Shown in pieces: positions 15,469-24,731 of a stretch of DNA of 64,000 bases. The stretch spans positions 4,650,001-4,714,000 of the forward strand of contig NZ_CP017157.1 of NCBI RefSeq assembly GCF_001729485.1, in the 5' to 3' direction. A model generated the notes under the pieces. The model did no database searches. It was not told the origin of the DNA and worked only from the letters and a program-made list of their open reading frames with translations. Numbering within the stretch: position 1 is the stretch's first letter; each line of letters opens with the position of its first letter. The translations under genes were made by a program, and so were the position numbers. This stretch comes from Streptomyces lydicus. GTDB taxonomy: Bacteria; Actinomycetota; Actinomycetes; Streptomycetales; Streptomycetaceae.

Positions 15469-18016
15469 TCCCACGGGCAACGGCCGTGTGCGGTCGGGGC
15501 GTTGCCCACTGCAGGAACGCCCCGGTCCGTGAGCCGGCCGCCCCCGCGATCTCCTTGGGCGTGCCCTCGGCCACCACCGTTCCGCCTGCCGCGCCGCCGG
15601 CGGGGCCGAGGTCGACGACCCAGTCGGCGGCACGGATGACGTCGAGGTTGTGCTCGATGGTGACGACGGTGTGCCCGGCGTCGACCAGCCGCTGCAGCAC
15701 GCCGAGCAGGCGGGCGGTGTCGGCGGCGTGCAGTCCGGTGGTGGGCTCGTCGAGGAGGTAGAGGGTGCGGCCGGTGGTCCGGCGGCCGAGTTCCCTGGCG
15801 AGCTTGACGCGTTGGGCCTCGCCACCGGACAGCGTGGTGGCGGGCTGGCCCAGTTGCAGATACCCCAGGCCCACGTCGGCCAGCCGCTGCAGCCGGTTCG
15901 CGACCGCGGGCAGGTCCGCGAAGACGGCCAGCGCCTCGTCGACGGTCGCGTCCAGCACCTGGGCGATGTCGTGCCCGCCGTGGCGCACCTCGCACACCTC
16001 GGGGCGGAAGCGGCTGCCCCGGCAGGCGGGGCAGCGGACCTCGACGGCGGGCAGGAAGTGCATCGGTACGGCCAGTACGCCCGCGCCCTCGCAGCGCTCG
16101 CAGCGGCCGCCGGGGACGTTCGCGGAGAAGTGGCCCGGGGTCAGGCCGCGTTCGCGTGCGGCGGCGGTGCGGGCGAACGCCTCGCGGATCGGGGTGAAGG
16201 CGTCCGAGTAGGTCGCCGCGTTCGAGCGGGGCAGCCGGCTGATCGGCTGCTGGTCGATCGTCACGACCTTGTCCAGGTGTTCCCAGCCGTCGATCCCGTC
16301 GTGCTCCGCGGGCGGTTCACCCGCGCCGTGGAAGTGCCGGCGGGCCGCGCGGCCGAGGATGTCGAGCAGCAGTGACGACTTTCCGGAGCCCGAGGGGCCG
16401 GTCACCGCGACGAGTTGGCCGAGCGGCAGCCGTACGGTGAGGTCCTTGAGGTGGTGCGCCCGCGCCCCGCGGATGACCAGCGCCCGGCCGTCGCCGGGCC
16501 GGGGCGTCTCGGGGACGGGCACCGCCAGCCGGCCGGCGAGGTAGGCGCCGGTGACCGACTCCGGGTTCGCGGCCACCTCGGCGGGGGTGCCCTGGGCCAC
16601 GATGCGGCCGCCGTCGCGGCCCGCGCCCGGGCCGACGTCCACGACGTGGTCGGCCGCGCGCAGCACGTCGAGGTCGTGCTCGATGACGAGCACGGTGTTG
16701 CCCAAGTCCCGTAGTCGGCACAGCACTTCGATCAGCCGGGCGGAGTCGGCGGGGTGCAGGCCGATGGTGGGTTCGTCGAGGACGTAGAGGACTCCGGTCA
16801 GCCCGGAGCCGAGCAGCGCGGCGAGCCGCAGCCGCTGGGCCTCACCGGCCGAGAGGCTCGGCGTGGGCTGTTCCGCGGTCAGGTACCCGACCCCGACGTC
16901 CACCAGGCGGCGCACCCGCTCGTGCAGATCGGCGACGACGGGCTCGGTGAGCAGCCACTCCTCGGCGGTGACCCGCCCGCGGAGCGCGTCGAGCCAGCCG
17001 GCGAGCGCGTCGAGCGGCAGCCGTGCGGCGTCGACCAGGGTCAGTCCGGCGACGGTGACGCACCGGCTCTCGGGGCGCAGCCGGGTCCCCCGGCAGTCCG
17101 GGCAGGTCTCCTGGAGCAGCGACCGTTCGGCCTTCTCGCGGTAGGCGGTGTCGTCGATGCGCTGGGCGTAGCGCCGCAGGGTGGCCGTGACCACGCCCTC
17201 GAAGCGCCCTCGGGCGACCGTGGCGGGTGGTGCGGTGTCGGGGAAGTGGCGGCGGAACTGCGGGCTGTCGACGCCGTGCAGCAGCAGAGCGCGCGGGGCG
17301 TCGGGGAGGTCGCGGACCGGCAGCCGGTCGTCGAAGGTGAAGCCGTAGTGCCGTGCGGCGGCGTGCAGGGTGGGCAGGATGCGTTCGGTGACGGTGGGGT
17401 GCCAGCCGAGGACGGCGCCGTCGGCGACGCCCCGGTCGTGGTCGACCAGCCGGTGCACGTCGGCCCGGACGGTGACGCCGAGGCCGGTGCAGGCCGGGCA
17501 GGCACCGGCGGGTTTGTTGAAGGAGAAGTCACCCATCACCAGCTCGGGCACGGGCGTGGCGCAGCGCGGACAGGGCAGGGCGGGGCCGGCGGCGTCGGCG
17601 TCGTCGTCCTGGATCTGTTCCCCGCCGACGCGGTACGAGGGCGGCAGGAGGTGGCCACAGCCGGGACACGGCCGGTGCCCGATCCGCGCCCACAGCACCC
17701 GGAGGTAGGTGAAAACCTCGGTGGCCGTGCCGACGGTCGAGCGGGGGCTGCGGTTGGTCAGGTGCTGGTCCACGCCGATCGACGGCGAGAGGCCGGTGAT
17801 CGCGTCGACGGCGGGCTTGCTCACGAAGCCGGTGACCATGCCGAGCGATTCGAGGTACTGCCGCTGGCCCTCCCTGTGCAGGGTGTCGAGGGCGAGCGTC
17901 GACTTGCCCGAGCCGGAGAGGCCGGTGAGCACGACGAGCTTGTTCTTGGGGAGGTCGAGGGTGACGTTCTTGAGGTTGTGCAGGCGTGCGCCCTTGATGT
18001 GGATCAAAGCAACCAT
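15458..18016 (-). CDS. UvrA-like ABC-ATPase (UvrA2/DrrC type)
   Basis: 852 residues, shorter than housekeeping UvrA (~950-1000). Two ABC modules are present: Walker [10 protein letters not shown] (N-terminal) and GPSGSGKSS (~residue 545), signature [11 protein letters not shown] and [12 protein letters not shown], Walker [17 protein letters not shown] and [15 protein letters not shown]. Zinc-binding CxxC pairs occur at CPGC/CPRC, CPAC and CPDC in the first half and CERC/CPAC in the second. The reduced length is like UvrA2 and the anthracycline-resistance protein DrrC, which help remove or tolerate DNA-bound drugs. No resistance or biosynthesis gene lies next to it, and no uvrB or uvrC is in the window. 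A striking TTCAAT/ATTGAA array immediately precedes the start. Confidence 0.9.
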   Translation of the reverse strand: MVALIHIKGARLHNLKNVTLDLPKNKLVVLTGLSGSGKSTLALDTLHREGQRQYLESLGMVTGFVSKPAVDAITGLSPSIGVDQHLTNRSPRSTVGTATEVFTYLRVLWARIGHRPCPGCGHLLPPSYRVGGEQIQDDDADAAGPALPCPRCATPVPELVMGDFSFNKPAGACPACTGLGVTVRADVHRLVDHDRGVADGAVLGWHPTVTERILPTLHAAARHYGFTFDDRLPVRDLPDAPRALLLHGVDSPQFRRHFPDTAPPATVARGRFEGVVTATLRRYAQRIDDTAYREKAERSLLQETCPDCRGTRLRPESRCVTVAGLTLVDAARLPLDALAGWLDALRGRVTAEEWLLTEPVVADLHERVRRLVDVGVGYLTAEQPTPSLSAGEAQRLRLAALLGSGLTGVLYVLDEPTIGLHPADSARLIEVLCRLRDLGNTVLVIEHDLDVLRAADHVVDVGPGAGRDGGRIVAQGTPAEVAANPESVTGAYLAGRLAVPVPETPRPGDGRALVIRGARAHHLKDLTVRLPLGQLVAVTGPSGSGKSSLLLDILGRAARRHFHGAGEPPAEHDGIDGWEHLDKVVTIDQQPISRLPRSNAATYSDAFTPIREAFARTAAARERGLTPGHFSANVPGGRCERCEGAGVLAVPMHFLPAVEVRCPACRGSRFRPEVCEVRHGGHDIAQVLDATVDEALAVFADLPAVANRLQRLADVGLGYLQLGQPATTLSGGEAQRVKLARELGRRTTGRTLYLLDEPTTGLHAADTARLLGVLQRLVDAGHTVVTIEHNLDVIRAADWVVDLGPAGGAAGGTVVAEGTPKEIAGAAGSRTGAFLQWATPRPHTAVARGISR

Positions 18017-18019
18017 GGC

Positions 18020-18049
18020 TTCAATCGTGTCATTGAACCACCGATTGAA
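18020..18049. promoter_or_regulatory. Periodic TTCAAT/ATTGAA repeat at the start of the UvrA-like gene, candidate operator
   Basis: Three hexamers at exact 12-bp steps: TTCAAT at 18020-18025, ATTGAA at 18032-18037 and ATTGAA at 18044-18049. The first two form a perfect 6-6-6 inverted repeat, the third is a direct copy of the second. The array begins 4 bases upstream of the start codon, where a bound protein would block transcription or initiation. A TetR- or MarR-type repressor is likely, but none is encoded adjacent. Confidence 0.55.
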
Positions 18050-18432
18050 GCTTTTACTCTGCTCACGGCAAGGACGGAGCGCCGTGCCCCCTCACGAGCA
18101 GGCAATTCACTTCTCAGGACGCAGATATCTGGCTCGGCTTCCTTCAAAGCAGAGCTGATGCCCCTGGACGCGGGGACACCCCCGGCGTACTCCTGCGCGC
18201 CCGCGCGGCTCCGTGGGACCCGTCGCCCCCCCGGCTCCGCAGCGTGACCGCAGCACCCGGTTCCGCAGCCACCGCGGCGGCGACGCCCTGCGGCCCGGCC
18301 GGCCGGTGGGGTCGATCCCGGATCGGGCGGAATTCCCGGCCCCGCATGCGGTGCGCCGCCGCACCTGTGGTGCCAGACTTGAGACAGCGCGCCCGGCCGC
18401 CGGCCGGAGCCCTTGCCGCCGAGGGGAACATC
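18050..18432. other. Non-coding gap between the UvrA-like gene and the small protein gene
   Basis: No frame here has a plausible start, ribosome site and protein-like sequence. It must hold the promoters of the two divergent neighbours. No clear -35/-10 pair could be chosen, and nothing else was recognised. Confidence 0.5.
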
Positions 18433-18774
18433 ATGACCTGGGCATCTTGGACCACCGTCGGGATCCACTCGCTGCCCAACGCGGTGCGCACCGAAGAGAT
18501 CGGCGTGATCAACGGTGACCTGACCATCCATACGACCTGGTCGGAAGATCTTGCGCACGTCGCCGTGCAGCACACCGGGTCCTCGGACTGGTACACCATG
18601 GCCGGCAGCCCCGTCCCCTGCCCCTCCGAAGAAGCCAGCCGCTCCTTCCACCAGGCGGTCGTCGAGGCCGTACGGGGCGGCGAGCGGGCCGAGGCGTCCC
18701 TGGAGGAACTGCTCGGCCCGCGGAGCGCGGCCACGCCGGCGGACCGCCCGGCACGCCAGCGCGGCGACGCCTAG
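18433..18774 (+). CDS. Hypothetical small cytoplasmic protein
   Basis: 113 residues with a clean ribosome site GAGGGGA seven bases before the ATG. The sequence starts MTWASWTTVGIHSLPNAVRT, then has a beta-rich middle (GDLTIHTTWSEDLAHVAVQH, SSDWYTMAGSPVPC) and a helical Glu/Arg-rich end with a disordered tail. There is no signal peptide or membrane helix. It is not recognised; the compact beta core with conserved-looking Trp residues suggests a small single-domain protein conserved among relatives, which a homology search could test. Confidence 0.6.
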   Translation: MTWASWTTVGIHSLPNAVRTEEIGVINGDLTIHTTWSEDLAHVAVQHTGSSDWYTMAGSPVPCPSEEASRSFHQAVVEAVRGGERAEASLEELLGPRSAATPADRPARQRGDA

Positions 18775-18901
18775 CGGTATCCGCTCACCACCCGTGCACC
18801 CCCGCTCCGCGGGCGGCCGGTCGGCTTGCTTTGACTGAACACGGGTAAGGCCCGGATTCCCGGGTGGTGCGGGTGCCGGTGGCCGGAAAGGTGTCGGCGG
18901 A

Positions 18902-18907
18902 TATATT
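18902..18907 (+). promoter_or_regulatory. -10 hexamer of a probable leaderless promoter for the GlxA-type gene
   Basis: TATATT ends six bases before the ATG at 18914, the spacing expected if transcription starts at the start codon. There is no ribosome site upstream. No good -35 hexamer was found. Confidence 0.4.
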
Positions 18908-18913
18908 CCTGCC

Positions 18914-19894
18914 ATGAACCGCCACCGTGTGGTCGCCCTGGTCAATCCGCCGCAGTCGCCCTTCGAACTCGCCTGTGCCTCGGAGGTCTTCGGTACCGTT
19001 CGGCCCGGCCTCGCGATGCCCTACGCGTTCCGCGTCTGTGCCGCGCGCCCGGGGCCGCTGGCCACCACCGTCGGCTACTCGATGCTCGTCGACGCCGGGC
19101 TGGACGCCCTGGAGGAGGCCGACACCGTGATCGTGCCGGGCTGGCAGCCGCCCGGCGCGCCCGTGCCGGCGGAGGTTCTGGCGGCGCTGCGCGCGGCGCA
19201 CCGGCGGGCGGTCCGGATCGTGGCCATCTGCACCGGCGCCTTCGTCCTCGCCCAGGCCGGGCTGCTCGACGGCCGCCGCGCCACCACGCACTGGCGGCGC
19301 ACCGGCGAACTGGCCGCCGCCTTCCCGGAGGTGCAGGTGGCGGCGGACGTGCTGTACGTGGACCACGGCGACGTGGCCACCAGCGCCGGTTCGGGTGCCG
19401 GGATCGATCTGTGTCTGCACCTGGTGCGGAGCGACCACGGGGCGGCGTACGCCACCGCCGTCGCCCGCAGCATGGTGCTGCCGCCGCACCGGGAGGGCAG
19501 CCAGCTCCAGTACGCCGCCCCGCCCGCGCCGCCCGCGCGGGTGGACGAGTCGCTGGCGCCGCTGCTGGAGTGGGCCGCCACCCGGCTCGACCGCCCGCTG
19601 ACCCTCGGGCGGCTCGCCGAGCGCGCCGGGGTGTCCAGCCGCACCCTGGCCCGGCGGTTCGGCGAGCAGCTCGGCACCAGCCCTGGGCAGTGGCTGCTCG
19701 GGCAGCGGCTCGACGCCGCGCGGGCACTGCTCGAACTGACCGATCTGCCGGTGGACGCCGTCGCCACCCGGGTCGGGCTGTCCTCCGCGGTCAATCTGCG
19801 CCGCCACTTCCGTGCCGTCCTCGGCACCACGCCGGGCGCCTACCGCCGGACCTTCGGTACGGGGCGAACAGACCGGACGAACTCCGCCTTTTAG
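18914..19894 (+). CDS. GlxA-family regulator (DJ-1/PfpI domain plus AraC-type DNA-binding domain)
   Basis: 326 residues. Residues ~5-180 form the class-I amidotransferase-like sensor domain (VVALVNPPQSPFELACASEV; IVAICTGAFVLAQAGLLDGR, where Cys sits in the nucleophile-elbow position; ATTHWRRTGELAAAFP; TSAGSGAGIDLCLHLV). Residues ~215-320 hold the double helix-turn-helix of AraC: LTLGRLAERAGVSSRTLARR and VDAVATRVGLSSAVNLRRHF with GTTPGAYRR at the end. It is a transcription activator of unknown regulon. It stands alone, with the protease gene 320 bp downstream. Confidence 0.9.
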   Translation: MNRHRVVALVNPPQSPFELACASEVFGTVRPGLAMPYAFRVCAARPGPLATTVGYSMLVDAGLDALEEADTVIVPGWQPPGAPVPAEVLAALRAAHRRAVRIVAICTGAFVLAQAGLLDGRRATTHWRRTGELAAAFPEVQVAADVLYVDHGDVATSAGSGAGIDLCLHLVRSDHGAAYATAVARSMVLPPHREGSQLQYAAPPAPPARVDESLAPLLEWAATRLDRPLTLGRLAERAGVSSRTLARRFGEQLGTSPGQWLLGQRLDAARALLELTDLPVDAVATRVGLSSAVNLRRHFRAVLGTTPGAYRRTFGTGRTDRTNSAF

Positions 19895-20011
19895 GGCGCC
19901 TCCTGCCCTGACGCATGGAGACCGTTACGGGATTCGGTAGCCGTCGCCACATTCTTTCCGCGGCCGGGCAACCATTCCGCGCCATCCCATGTCTCCTGAG
20001 GCACAGCACTT

Positions 20012-20044
20012 TTGGTCACCTTGTGGCTACCCAAAGGTGACCAA
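20012..20044. promoter_or_regulatory. 11-bp inverted repeat directly upstream of the protease promoter
   Basis: Arms TTGGTCACCTT and AAGGTGACCAA are perfect complements separated by 11 bases. The right arm ends one base before the -35 hexamer of the protease promoter. This position suits an activator or repressor site. It could alternatively form a hairpin terminating the upstream GlxA gene, but no U-rich run follows. Confidence 0.55.
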
Positions 20045-20073
20045 TTGTCAAATTTGGACCACGAATTTTTAAT
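20045..20073 (+). promoter_or_regulatory. Housekeeping-type promoter of the secreted metalloprotease gene
   Basis: TTGTCA at 20045-20050, exactly 17 bases, TTTAAT at 20068-20073. It lies in an unusually AT-rich stretch for this genome and would give a leader of about 135 bases. The rest of the 320-bp gap (19895-20214) holds only this promoter and the adjacent inverted repeat. Confidence 0.6.
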
Positions 20074-20214
20074 TCTGATCATTTCGCTTTACATGCTCAT
20101 GCCAGGCCATAGAGGGTTTGCGCGGGACCACACGGTCCCCGCGGTGCACAACAGCTCCGCGTGTACGGGCGGTTGGCCAGCCGACCGCCCCCGCAGCACT
20201 AAGGACCCTCAGCA

Positions 20215-22020
20215 GTGCGTAGACCCCACATACGCAGCCACCGCCTGGCGATCGCGGTCGCGGTGACGACGGCAGCGACCCTCACGGCCGGTGTGGCCAC
20301 CGCCGCCTCCGCCACCACCTCGGTGGCCCCGGCCGCCGCACCCGCCGCCACCTCCTCGCTCTCCAAGGTCGTCGACGCCGCCCGCACCGCCGCGTTCGCC
20401 CACTCCTCGGCCACCGGGGTCGGCAAGAAGGACACCCTCAAGGCCGTCGACACGATGGTGGACCCGGACGGCCGCAAGCACGTCCGTTTCGTCCGTACGC
20501 ACCGCGGGCTGCCGGTGCTCGGCGGCGACCTCGTCGTCCACCTGACCGCCAAGTCCGCCTACGAGGGCGTGACCCGCGCCTACCGCCACCAGCTCGACAT
20601 GACCGCCACCGACCCCAAGCTGTCGGCTGGCCAGGCCCGTTCCAAGGCCGCCGCGGTGGCCGAGGGCCAGGCCGGCGAGGCCGAACTGGTCGTGGACGTC
20701 CGGGACGACCGGACCACGCTGGCCTACCAGGTGCAGGTCAGCGACAGCCGTACCGACGAGGCCGGCGGTGTCCGTACCGTCGTCCTCGACGCGTTCACCG
20801 GTGCGGTGCTCAGCAACGCCCCGGCCAACGACTCGTTCCTCTCGCCGGCTCTCCAGAAGAAGCTGCGCAAGCTCGGCGAACGACTCAACCCCGCCACCCG
20901 GCTGCTCGCCCCCGAGCCGCCCGCCACCGGCAAGGCCGCGACGACCTCCGGCTACCCGGCCGCGGCCAAGGGCTCCGGCGCGTCCTTCTTCGTCGGCAGC
21001 GTGCCGCTGACCACCACCCGGACCGCGGCGAAGTCCTACACCCTCAAGGACCCCACGCGCGGCAACACCGAGACCCGGGACGCCGGCGACAAGGAGCTGG
21101 AGAAGTTCACCAGCGGCAAGGCGTTCACCAGCACCACCAACAGCTGGGGCAACGGCACCACCAGCAGCCGGACCACCGCCGCGGTCGACGCCCAGTACGG
21201 CATAACCAGCACCCTGGACTTCTACAAGAAGACCTTCGGCCGCAAGGGCATCAAGAACGACGGCCGCGGGGCGCACGCCCTGGTGCACTTCGGCAAGAAG
21301 ATAGGCAACGCCTTCTGGTCCTCGGAGTGCGGCTGCATGCTCTACGGCGACGGTGACGGCCAGACCTTCGCCAAGCCGCTGGTCGTCCTGGACGTCACCG
21401 GCCACGAGCTGACCCACGGCGTCGTCGACGCGACCGCCAACCTCCAGCCCACCCGCGTCGACGAGGAGGGCAACCAGTTCGGTGAGCCCGGCTCCCTCAA
21501 CGAGTCGCTGGCGGACATCTTCGGCAGCGCGGTGGAGTTCTCCACCAACAACCCGAAGAACCCGCCGAATTACCTGATGGGCGAGAAGCTCGGCCTGGCG
21601 CAGAAGTTCCTGCGCCGGCTGGACAAGCCGTCCCTCGACAAGCTGGAGGGCACCGTCGACTACTGGTCGAAGGCGTCCTACGACACCGAGGTGCACGCCG
21701 GCTCCGGCGTCTCCTCGCACGCCTTCTACCTGCTCGCCGAGGGCAGCGGGAAGAAGACGATCGGCGGCGTCGCCTACGACTCCCCCACCTTCGACGGTTC
21801 GAAGCTCACCGGCATCGGCCGGAGCAAGGCGACCGCGATCTTCTACCAGGCACTCACCCGGTACATGGTCTCCACGACCGACTTCCACGACGCCCGGAGC
21901 GCGACGCTGCGTGCGGCGAAGGACCTGTACGGCGCCGGGAGCGCCGAGTACAAGGCGGTCGACAAGTCCTGGGCCGCAGTGAACGTGACGGCGGCCAACA
22001 AGCCGTCGGCCAAGCACTGA
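20215..22020 (+). CDS. Secreted thermolysin-family (M4) neutral metalloprotease precursor
   Basis: 601 residues, GTG start with AAGGA ten bases upstream. A Sec signal (RRPHIRSHR then a hydrophobic core ending VATAASA) is followed by the FTP and PepSY propeptide region (~50-195), which acts as inhibitor and folding aid. The catalytic domain carries HELTH (His397, Glu398, His401), the third zinc ligand in NESLAD (Glu430) and the proton-donor His502 in SGVSSHAF. It ends without an extra C-terminal domain. It is exported and matured extracellularly to digest protein, as in Streptomyces saprophytic growth. It has its own promoter and a strong terminator. Confidence 0.95.
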   Translation: MRRPHIRSHRLAIAVAVTTAATLTAGVATAASATTSVAPAAAPAATSSLSKVVDAARTAAFAHSSATGVGKKDTLKAVDTMVDPDGRKHVRFVRTHRGLPVLGGDLVVHLTAKSAYEGVTRAYRHQLDMTATDPKLSAGQARSKAAAVAEGQAGEAELVVDVRDDRTTLAYQVQVSDSRTDEAGGVRTVVLDAFTGAVLSNAPANDSFLSPALQKKLRKLGERLNPATRLLAPEPPATGKAATTSGYPAAAKGSGASFFVGSVPLTTTRTAAKSYTLKDPTRGNTETRDAGDKELEKFTSGKAFTSTTNSWGNGTTSSRTTAAVDAQYGITSTLDFYKKTFGRKGIKNDGRGAHALVHFGKKIGNAFWSSECGCMLYGDGDGQTFAKPLVVLDVTGHELTHGVVDATANLQPTRVDEEGNQFGEPGSLNESLADIFGSAVEFSTNNPKNPPNYLMGEKLGLAQKFLRRLDKPSLDKLEGTVDYWSKASYDTEVHAGSGVSSHAFYLLAEGSGKKTIGGVAYDSPTFDGSKLTGIGRSKATAIFYQALTRYMVSTTDFHDARSATLRAAKDLYGAGSAEYKAVDKSWAAVNVTAANKPSAKH

Positions 22021-22038
22021 GCAGACCCCGGCCTCAGT

Positions 22039-22066
22039 GGTGCCCCCGCCTCCGGGCGGGGGCACC
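22039..22066 (+). terminator. Hairpin terminator after the protease gene
   Basis: A perfect 12-bp stem GGTGCCCCCGCC with loop TCCG begins 19 bases after the stop codon. No U-tract follows. Confidence 0.8.
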
Positions 22067-22124
22067 GCGCGTTCCCGCCCCGCCGGTCGCACCGGCGGGC
22101 CTCGACGGCACGGCCGCCCCCGCC

Positions 22125-22130
22125 TACGTT
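22125..22130 (+). promoter_or_regulatory. -10 hexamer of a probable leaderless promoter for the MFS gene
   Basis: TACGTT ends seven bases before the ATG at 22138 and no ribosome site is present, the pattern of leaderless Streptomyces genes. Confidence 0.4.
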
Positions 22131-22137
22131 TGACGCC

Positions 22138-23367
22138 ATGATCACCGATCGCGACGACGGATATCCCGCCCCGACCGGCGCGGGCAACGGCGGACGGCGT
22201 CCCGGCTACCCCCTGGCGGCGGGCGTGTTCGCCATCGGCATGGCCGGTACGACGCTGCCCACGCCGCTCTACGGGCTCTACCGCGAGCAGCTCGGGTTCT
22301 CCGAACTGATGGTGACCGTGGTCTTCGCGGTCTACGCGCTCGGCGTGATCACCGTGCTGCTCCTCGCGGGCAACCTCTCCGACGCGGTGGGCCGGCGCCC
22401 GGTGCTGTTCTGCGCCCTGGGGCTGTCCGCGGCGAGCGCGCTGTGCTTCCTCTTCGAGGGCGGGCTGCCGATGCTGCTGCTCGGGCGGGTGCTGTCCGGC
22501 TTCGCGGCCGGGCTGTTCAGCGGCGCCGCCACCGCGGCCGTGCTGGAGCTGGCGAAGCCGGGCCAGGAAGCGCACGCCGGGTTCGCCGCGACCGCCGCGA
22601 ACATGGGCGGCCTCGGCTGCGGTCCGCTGCTGTCGGGCTTGCTGGCGCAGTACGCCCCGTGGCCGCTGAAGCTGCCGTTCCTGGTGCACCTGGGACTGGT
22701 GGCGCTGGCGGCCGGGGCGACCTGGCTGCTGCCGGAGACCGTCCGCCCTTCGCACCGCCCCCGCTCGCTCCGGCCGCAACGTCTGCACCTGCCGCACGAG
22801 GTGCGGGGCGTCTTCGCCCCCTGTGCCATCGCCGCGTTCGCCGGCTTCGCGCTGCTGGGCCTGTTCACCGCCATCGCACCGAGCTTCGTCGGCCAGACCC
22901 TGGGCGTGCACAACCTGGCGGTCGCCGGCGCGGTCGTCTTCACGGTGTTCCTGGGCTCGGCCGTCGGGCAGTCGCTGTCCGGCCGGATCGGCGTACGCAA
23001 AGCGCTGCCGGCCGGCTGCCTGGTGCTGGTCGCCGGACTGGTGCTGGTGGCCACGTCGCTGGCCGTGACGTCGCTGCCCGTACTGGTCACCGGCGCGGTC
23101 TGCGGCGGCATCGGCCAGGGGCTGGCCTTTCGCGCCGGTCTGACCGCCGTGGGCCGCGCCGCCCCGCCCGAGCACCGCGGCGGCACCATCTCCGCCTTCT
23201 TCCTCGTCGCCTACCTCGGCATCTCGCTGCCGGTCGTCGGCGTCGGGGCGCTCACCCAGGAACTCGGCCTGCGCGGCGCCGGCCTGACCTTCGCCGCCTG
23301 CGTGATCGCCGTGGCCGTCGCCGTCGGCCTGTACGTACTGCGCCGGCCGCCGACGGACGACGACTGA
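22138..23367 (+). CDS. MFS transporter (12-helix)
   Basis: 409 residues with twelve hydrophobic segments in two halves. LAGNLSDAVGRRPVLF is MFS motif A between helices 2 and 3, LLLGRVLSGFAAGLFSGAAT is typical of helix 4, and VFTVFLGSAVGQSLSGRIGV repeats motif A in the second half. The N-terminal 20 residues are polar and cytoplasmic. No regulator is adjacent. The gene converges with the P450 gene across a hexamer repeat. It is likely an efflux pump, with unknown substrate. Confidence 0.88.
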   Translation: MITDRDDGYPAPTGAGNGGRRPGYPLAAGVFAIGMAGTTLPTPLYGLYREQLGFSELMVTVVFAVYALGVITVLLLAGNLSDAVGRRPVLFCALGLSAASALCFLFEGGLPMLLLGRVLSGFAAGLFSGAATAAVLELAKPGQEAHAGFAATAANMGGLGCGPLLSGLLAQYAPWPLKLPFLVHLGLVALAAGATWLLPETVRPSHRPRSLRPQRLHLPHEVRGVFAPCAIAAFAGFALLGLFTAIAPSFVGQTLGVHNLAVAGAVVFTVFLGSAVGQSLSGRIGVRKALPAGCLVLVAGLVLVATSLAVTSLPVLVTGAVCGGIGQGLAFRAGLTAVGRAAPPEHRGGTISAFFLVAYLGISLPVVGVGALTQELGLRGAGLTFAACVIAVAVAVGLYVLRRPPTDDD

Positions 23368-23383
23368 CGGCCCGGCCACCGCG

Positions 23384-23449
23384 TCGGTATCGGTATCGGT
23401 GACGGTATCGGTGACGGTATCGGTCTCGGTATCGGTCTCGGCGTCGGTG
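23384..23449. repeat. Hexanucleotide tandem repeat, 11 units
   Basis: Eleven uninterrupted six-base units of the form [TA]CGG[TC][AGC] (TCGGTA, TCGGTG, ACGGTA, TCGGTC and so on) fill 66 bp of the 102-bp gap between the convergent MFS and P450 genes. The units differ only at positions 1, 5 and 6. Confidence 0.85.
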
Positions 23450-23469
23450 GTACGGGCGTGCTCGTGGGC

Positions 23470-24717
23470 TCAGGCCGCCCCCGCGGCCCCCGCCCGCTGC
23501 GCGTCGCGTCCGAGGCGCAGCCGCAGGTGTCGCGGACCGCGGGTGAAGACCCCGGCATCGTCCGGCGCCGTACCGTCCGCGAACGCCATGACCGGGAAGG
23601 CGTCCAGGAGTTGGCCGACGCCGGTCTCCACCTCGGTCCGGGCCAGCAGCGCGCCCACGCAGAAGTGCCGGCCGAGGCCGAAGGCGACATGCTCGGCCGC
23701 GGCGGAGCAGGCGCTCGCCGGGTTGAGGTCGGTGCGGAAGATGTCGAAGCTGTCGGGCCGGGTGTAGTGGCCCGGGTCGCGGTTGGCGGCACCTATCAGG
23801 CAGATGACCGTGGCACCCGCGGGGACGGTGCCGCCGCTGAGCGTGACGTCCGCCGCGGGCTGACGCATGATCATCTGGACCGGCGGGGTGTACCGCAGCG
23901 TCTCGGCGAACGCCGCGGGGATCAGCGACCGGTCGGCGCGCACCGCGGCGAGCTGGTCGGGGTGGGCCAGCAGGTTGCGGAAGATCAGGGCGAGGGCCTT
24001 GTCCGTGGTCTCGCCGCCCGCGGAGAGCAGCAGGCTGACGAACGCCGTGATGTCCTGATCGTTCATCCGGACCCCGTCGACCTCCGCGGCACACAGCCTG
24101 GAGAGCAGATCGTCGCCGGGCGCCGCGCGCCGTTCGCGGAGGACCGGGCGCAGATACGCGGCGAGTTCCTCGCCCGCGCGCCGGCCCGCCGCCGCGACCG
24201 CGGGGTCCTGCGCGAGGTTCGACAGGAAGGCGACGACCGCGCCGTACCAGCCGTGGAAGCGATCGTGGTCGGCCCGGTCCAGGCCCAGCATGTCGACGAT
24301 CACGTTGATCGGGAAGCGGGTCGCGAACCGCGCGACCAGGTCGGCCTCCTCGGCGTCCCGGAAGGCGTCGATCAGCTCGCGGGCGTTGCGCTCGATGACC
24401 GGCAGGAACGTCTCGCGCAGCTCCCGGCCGCGGAAAGCGGGGGCCACCAGGGCGCGGCGTACGGCGTGTTCGCGGCCGCTCATCTGCGGCAGGGTACGGC
24501 CGCCGTGCGCCGGTTCCATCTGCCAGGTGTAGTTGTCGGTGGTGAACACCGGGTCGCGGAAGGCCCGTGCCACGTCCTCGTACCGGGAGAGCAGATAGCT
24601 GTCGGTGCCCTTGTGGTGGAGCAGCGGGTAGTGCTCGCGCAGGATGCGGTACGCGGGGTAGGGGTCCGCCGCGAACTCGGGTGACAGGATGTCAGGAGCC
24701 TCAGGGGTGGTGGTCAC
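23470..24717 (-). CDS. Cytochrome P450 (bacterial class I)
   Basis: 415 residues from the GTG at 24717. The I-helix oxygen groove is SAGGETT, the K-helix ExxR is AETLRY, and the heme loop is FGLGRHFCVGALLAR with thiolate Cys353. Length and layout match soluble CYP105/CYP107-like bacterial P450s that take electrons from a ferredoxin. No ferredoxin or reductase lies beside it. The in-frame ATG at 24831 would add 38 Gly/Pro/Arg-rich residues; the GTG is preferred because TAGCGT ends eight bases before it, fitting a leaderless transcript. Substrate unknown; no biosynthetic cluster surrounds it. Confidence 0.92.
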   Translation of the reverse strand: MTTTPEAPDILSPEFAADPYPAYRILREHYPLLHHKGTDSYLLSRYEDVARAFRDPVFTTDNYTWQMEPAHGGRTLPQMSGREHAVRRALVAPAFRGRELRETFLPVIERNARELIDAFRDAEEADLVARFATRFPINVIVDMLGLDRADHDRFHGWYGAVVAFLSNLAQDPAVAAAGRRAGEELAAYLRPVLRERRAAPGDDLLSRLCAAEVDGVRMNDQDITAFVSLLLSAGGETTDKALALIFRNLLAHPDQLAAVRADRSLIPAAFAETLRYTPPVQMIMRQPAADVTLSGGTVPAGATVICLIGAANRDPGHYTRPDSFDIFRTDLNPASACSAAAEHVAFGLGRHFCVGALLARTEVETGVGQLLDAFPVMAFADGTAPDDAGVFTRGPRHLRLRLGRDAQRAGAAGAA

Positions 24718-24725
24718 ACCGCGCG

Positions 24726-24731
24726 ACGCTA
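24726..24731 (-). promoter_or_regulatory. -10 hexamer of a probable leaderless promoter for the P450 gene
   Basis: On the minus strand TAGCGT ends eight bases before the GTG start. No ribosome site is present. The rest of the 305-bp gap 24718-25022 shows no other feature; it must also carry the promoter of the divergent membrane-protein gene. Confidence 0.4.

Noticed and set aside
20209..23379. 1056-codon minus-strand frame
   Set aside because: Antisense to the protease and MFS genes, which have full motifs and good signals; no recognisable domain.
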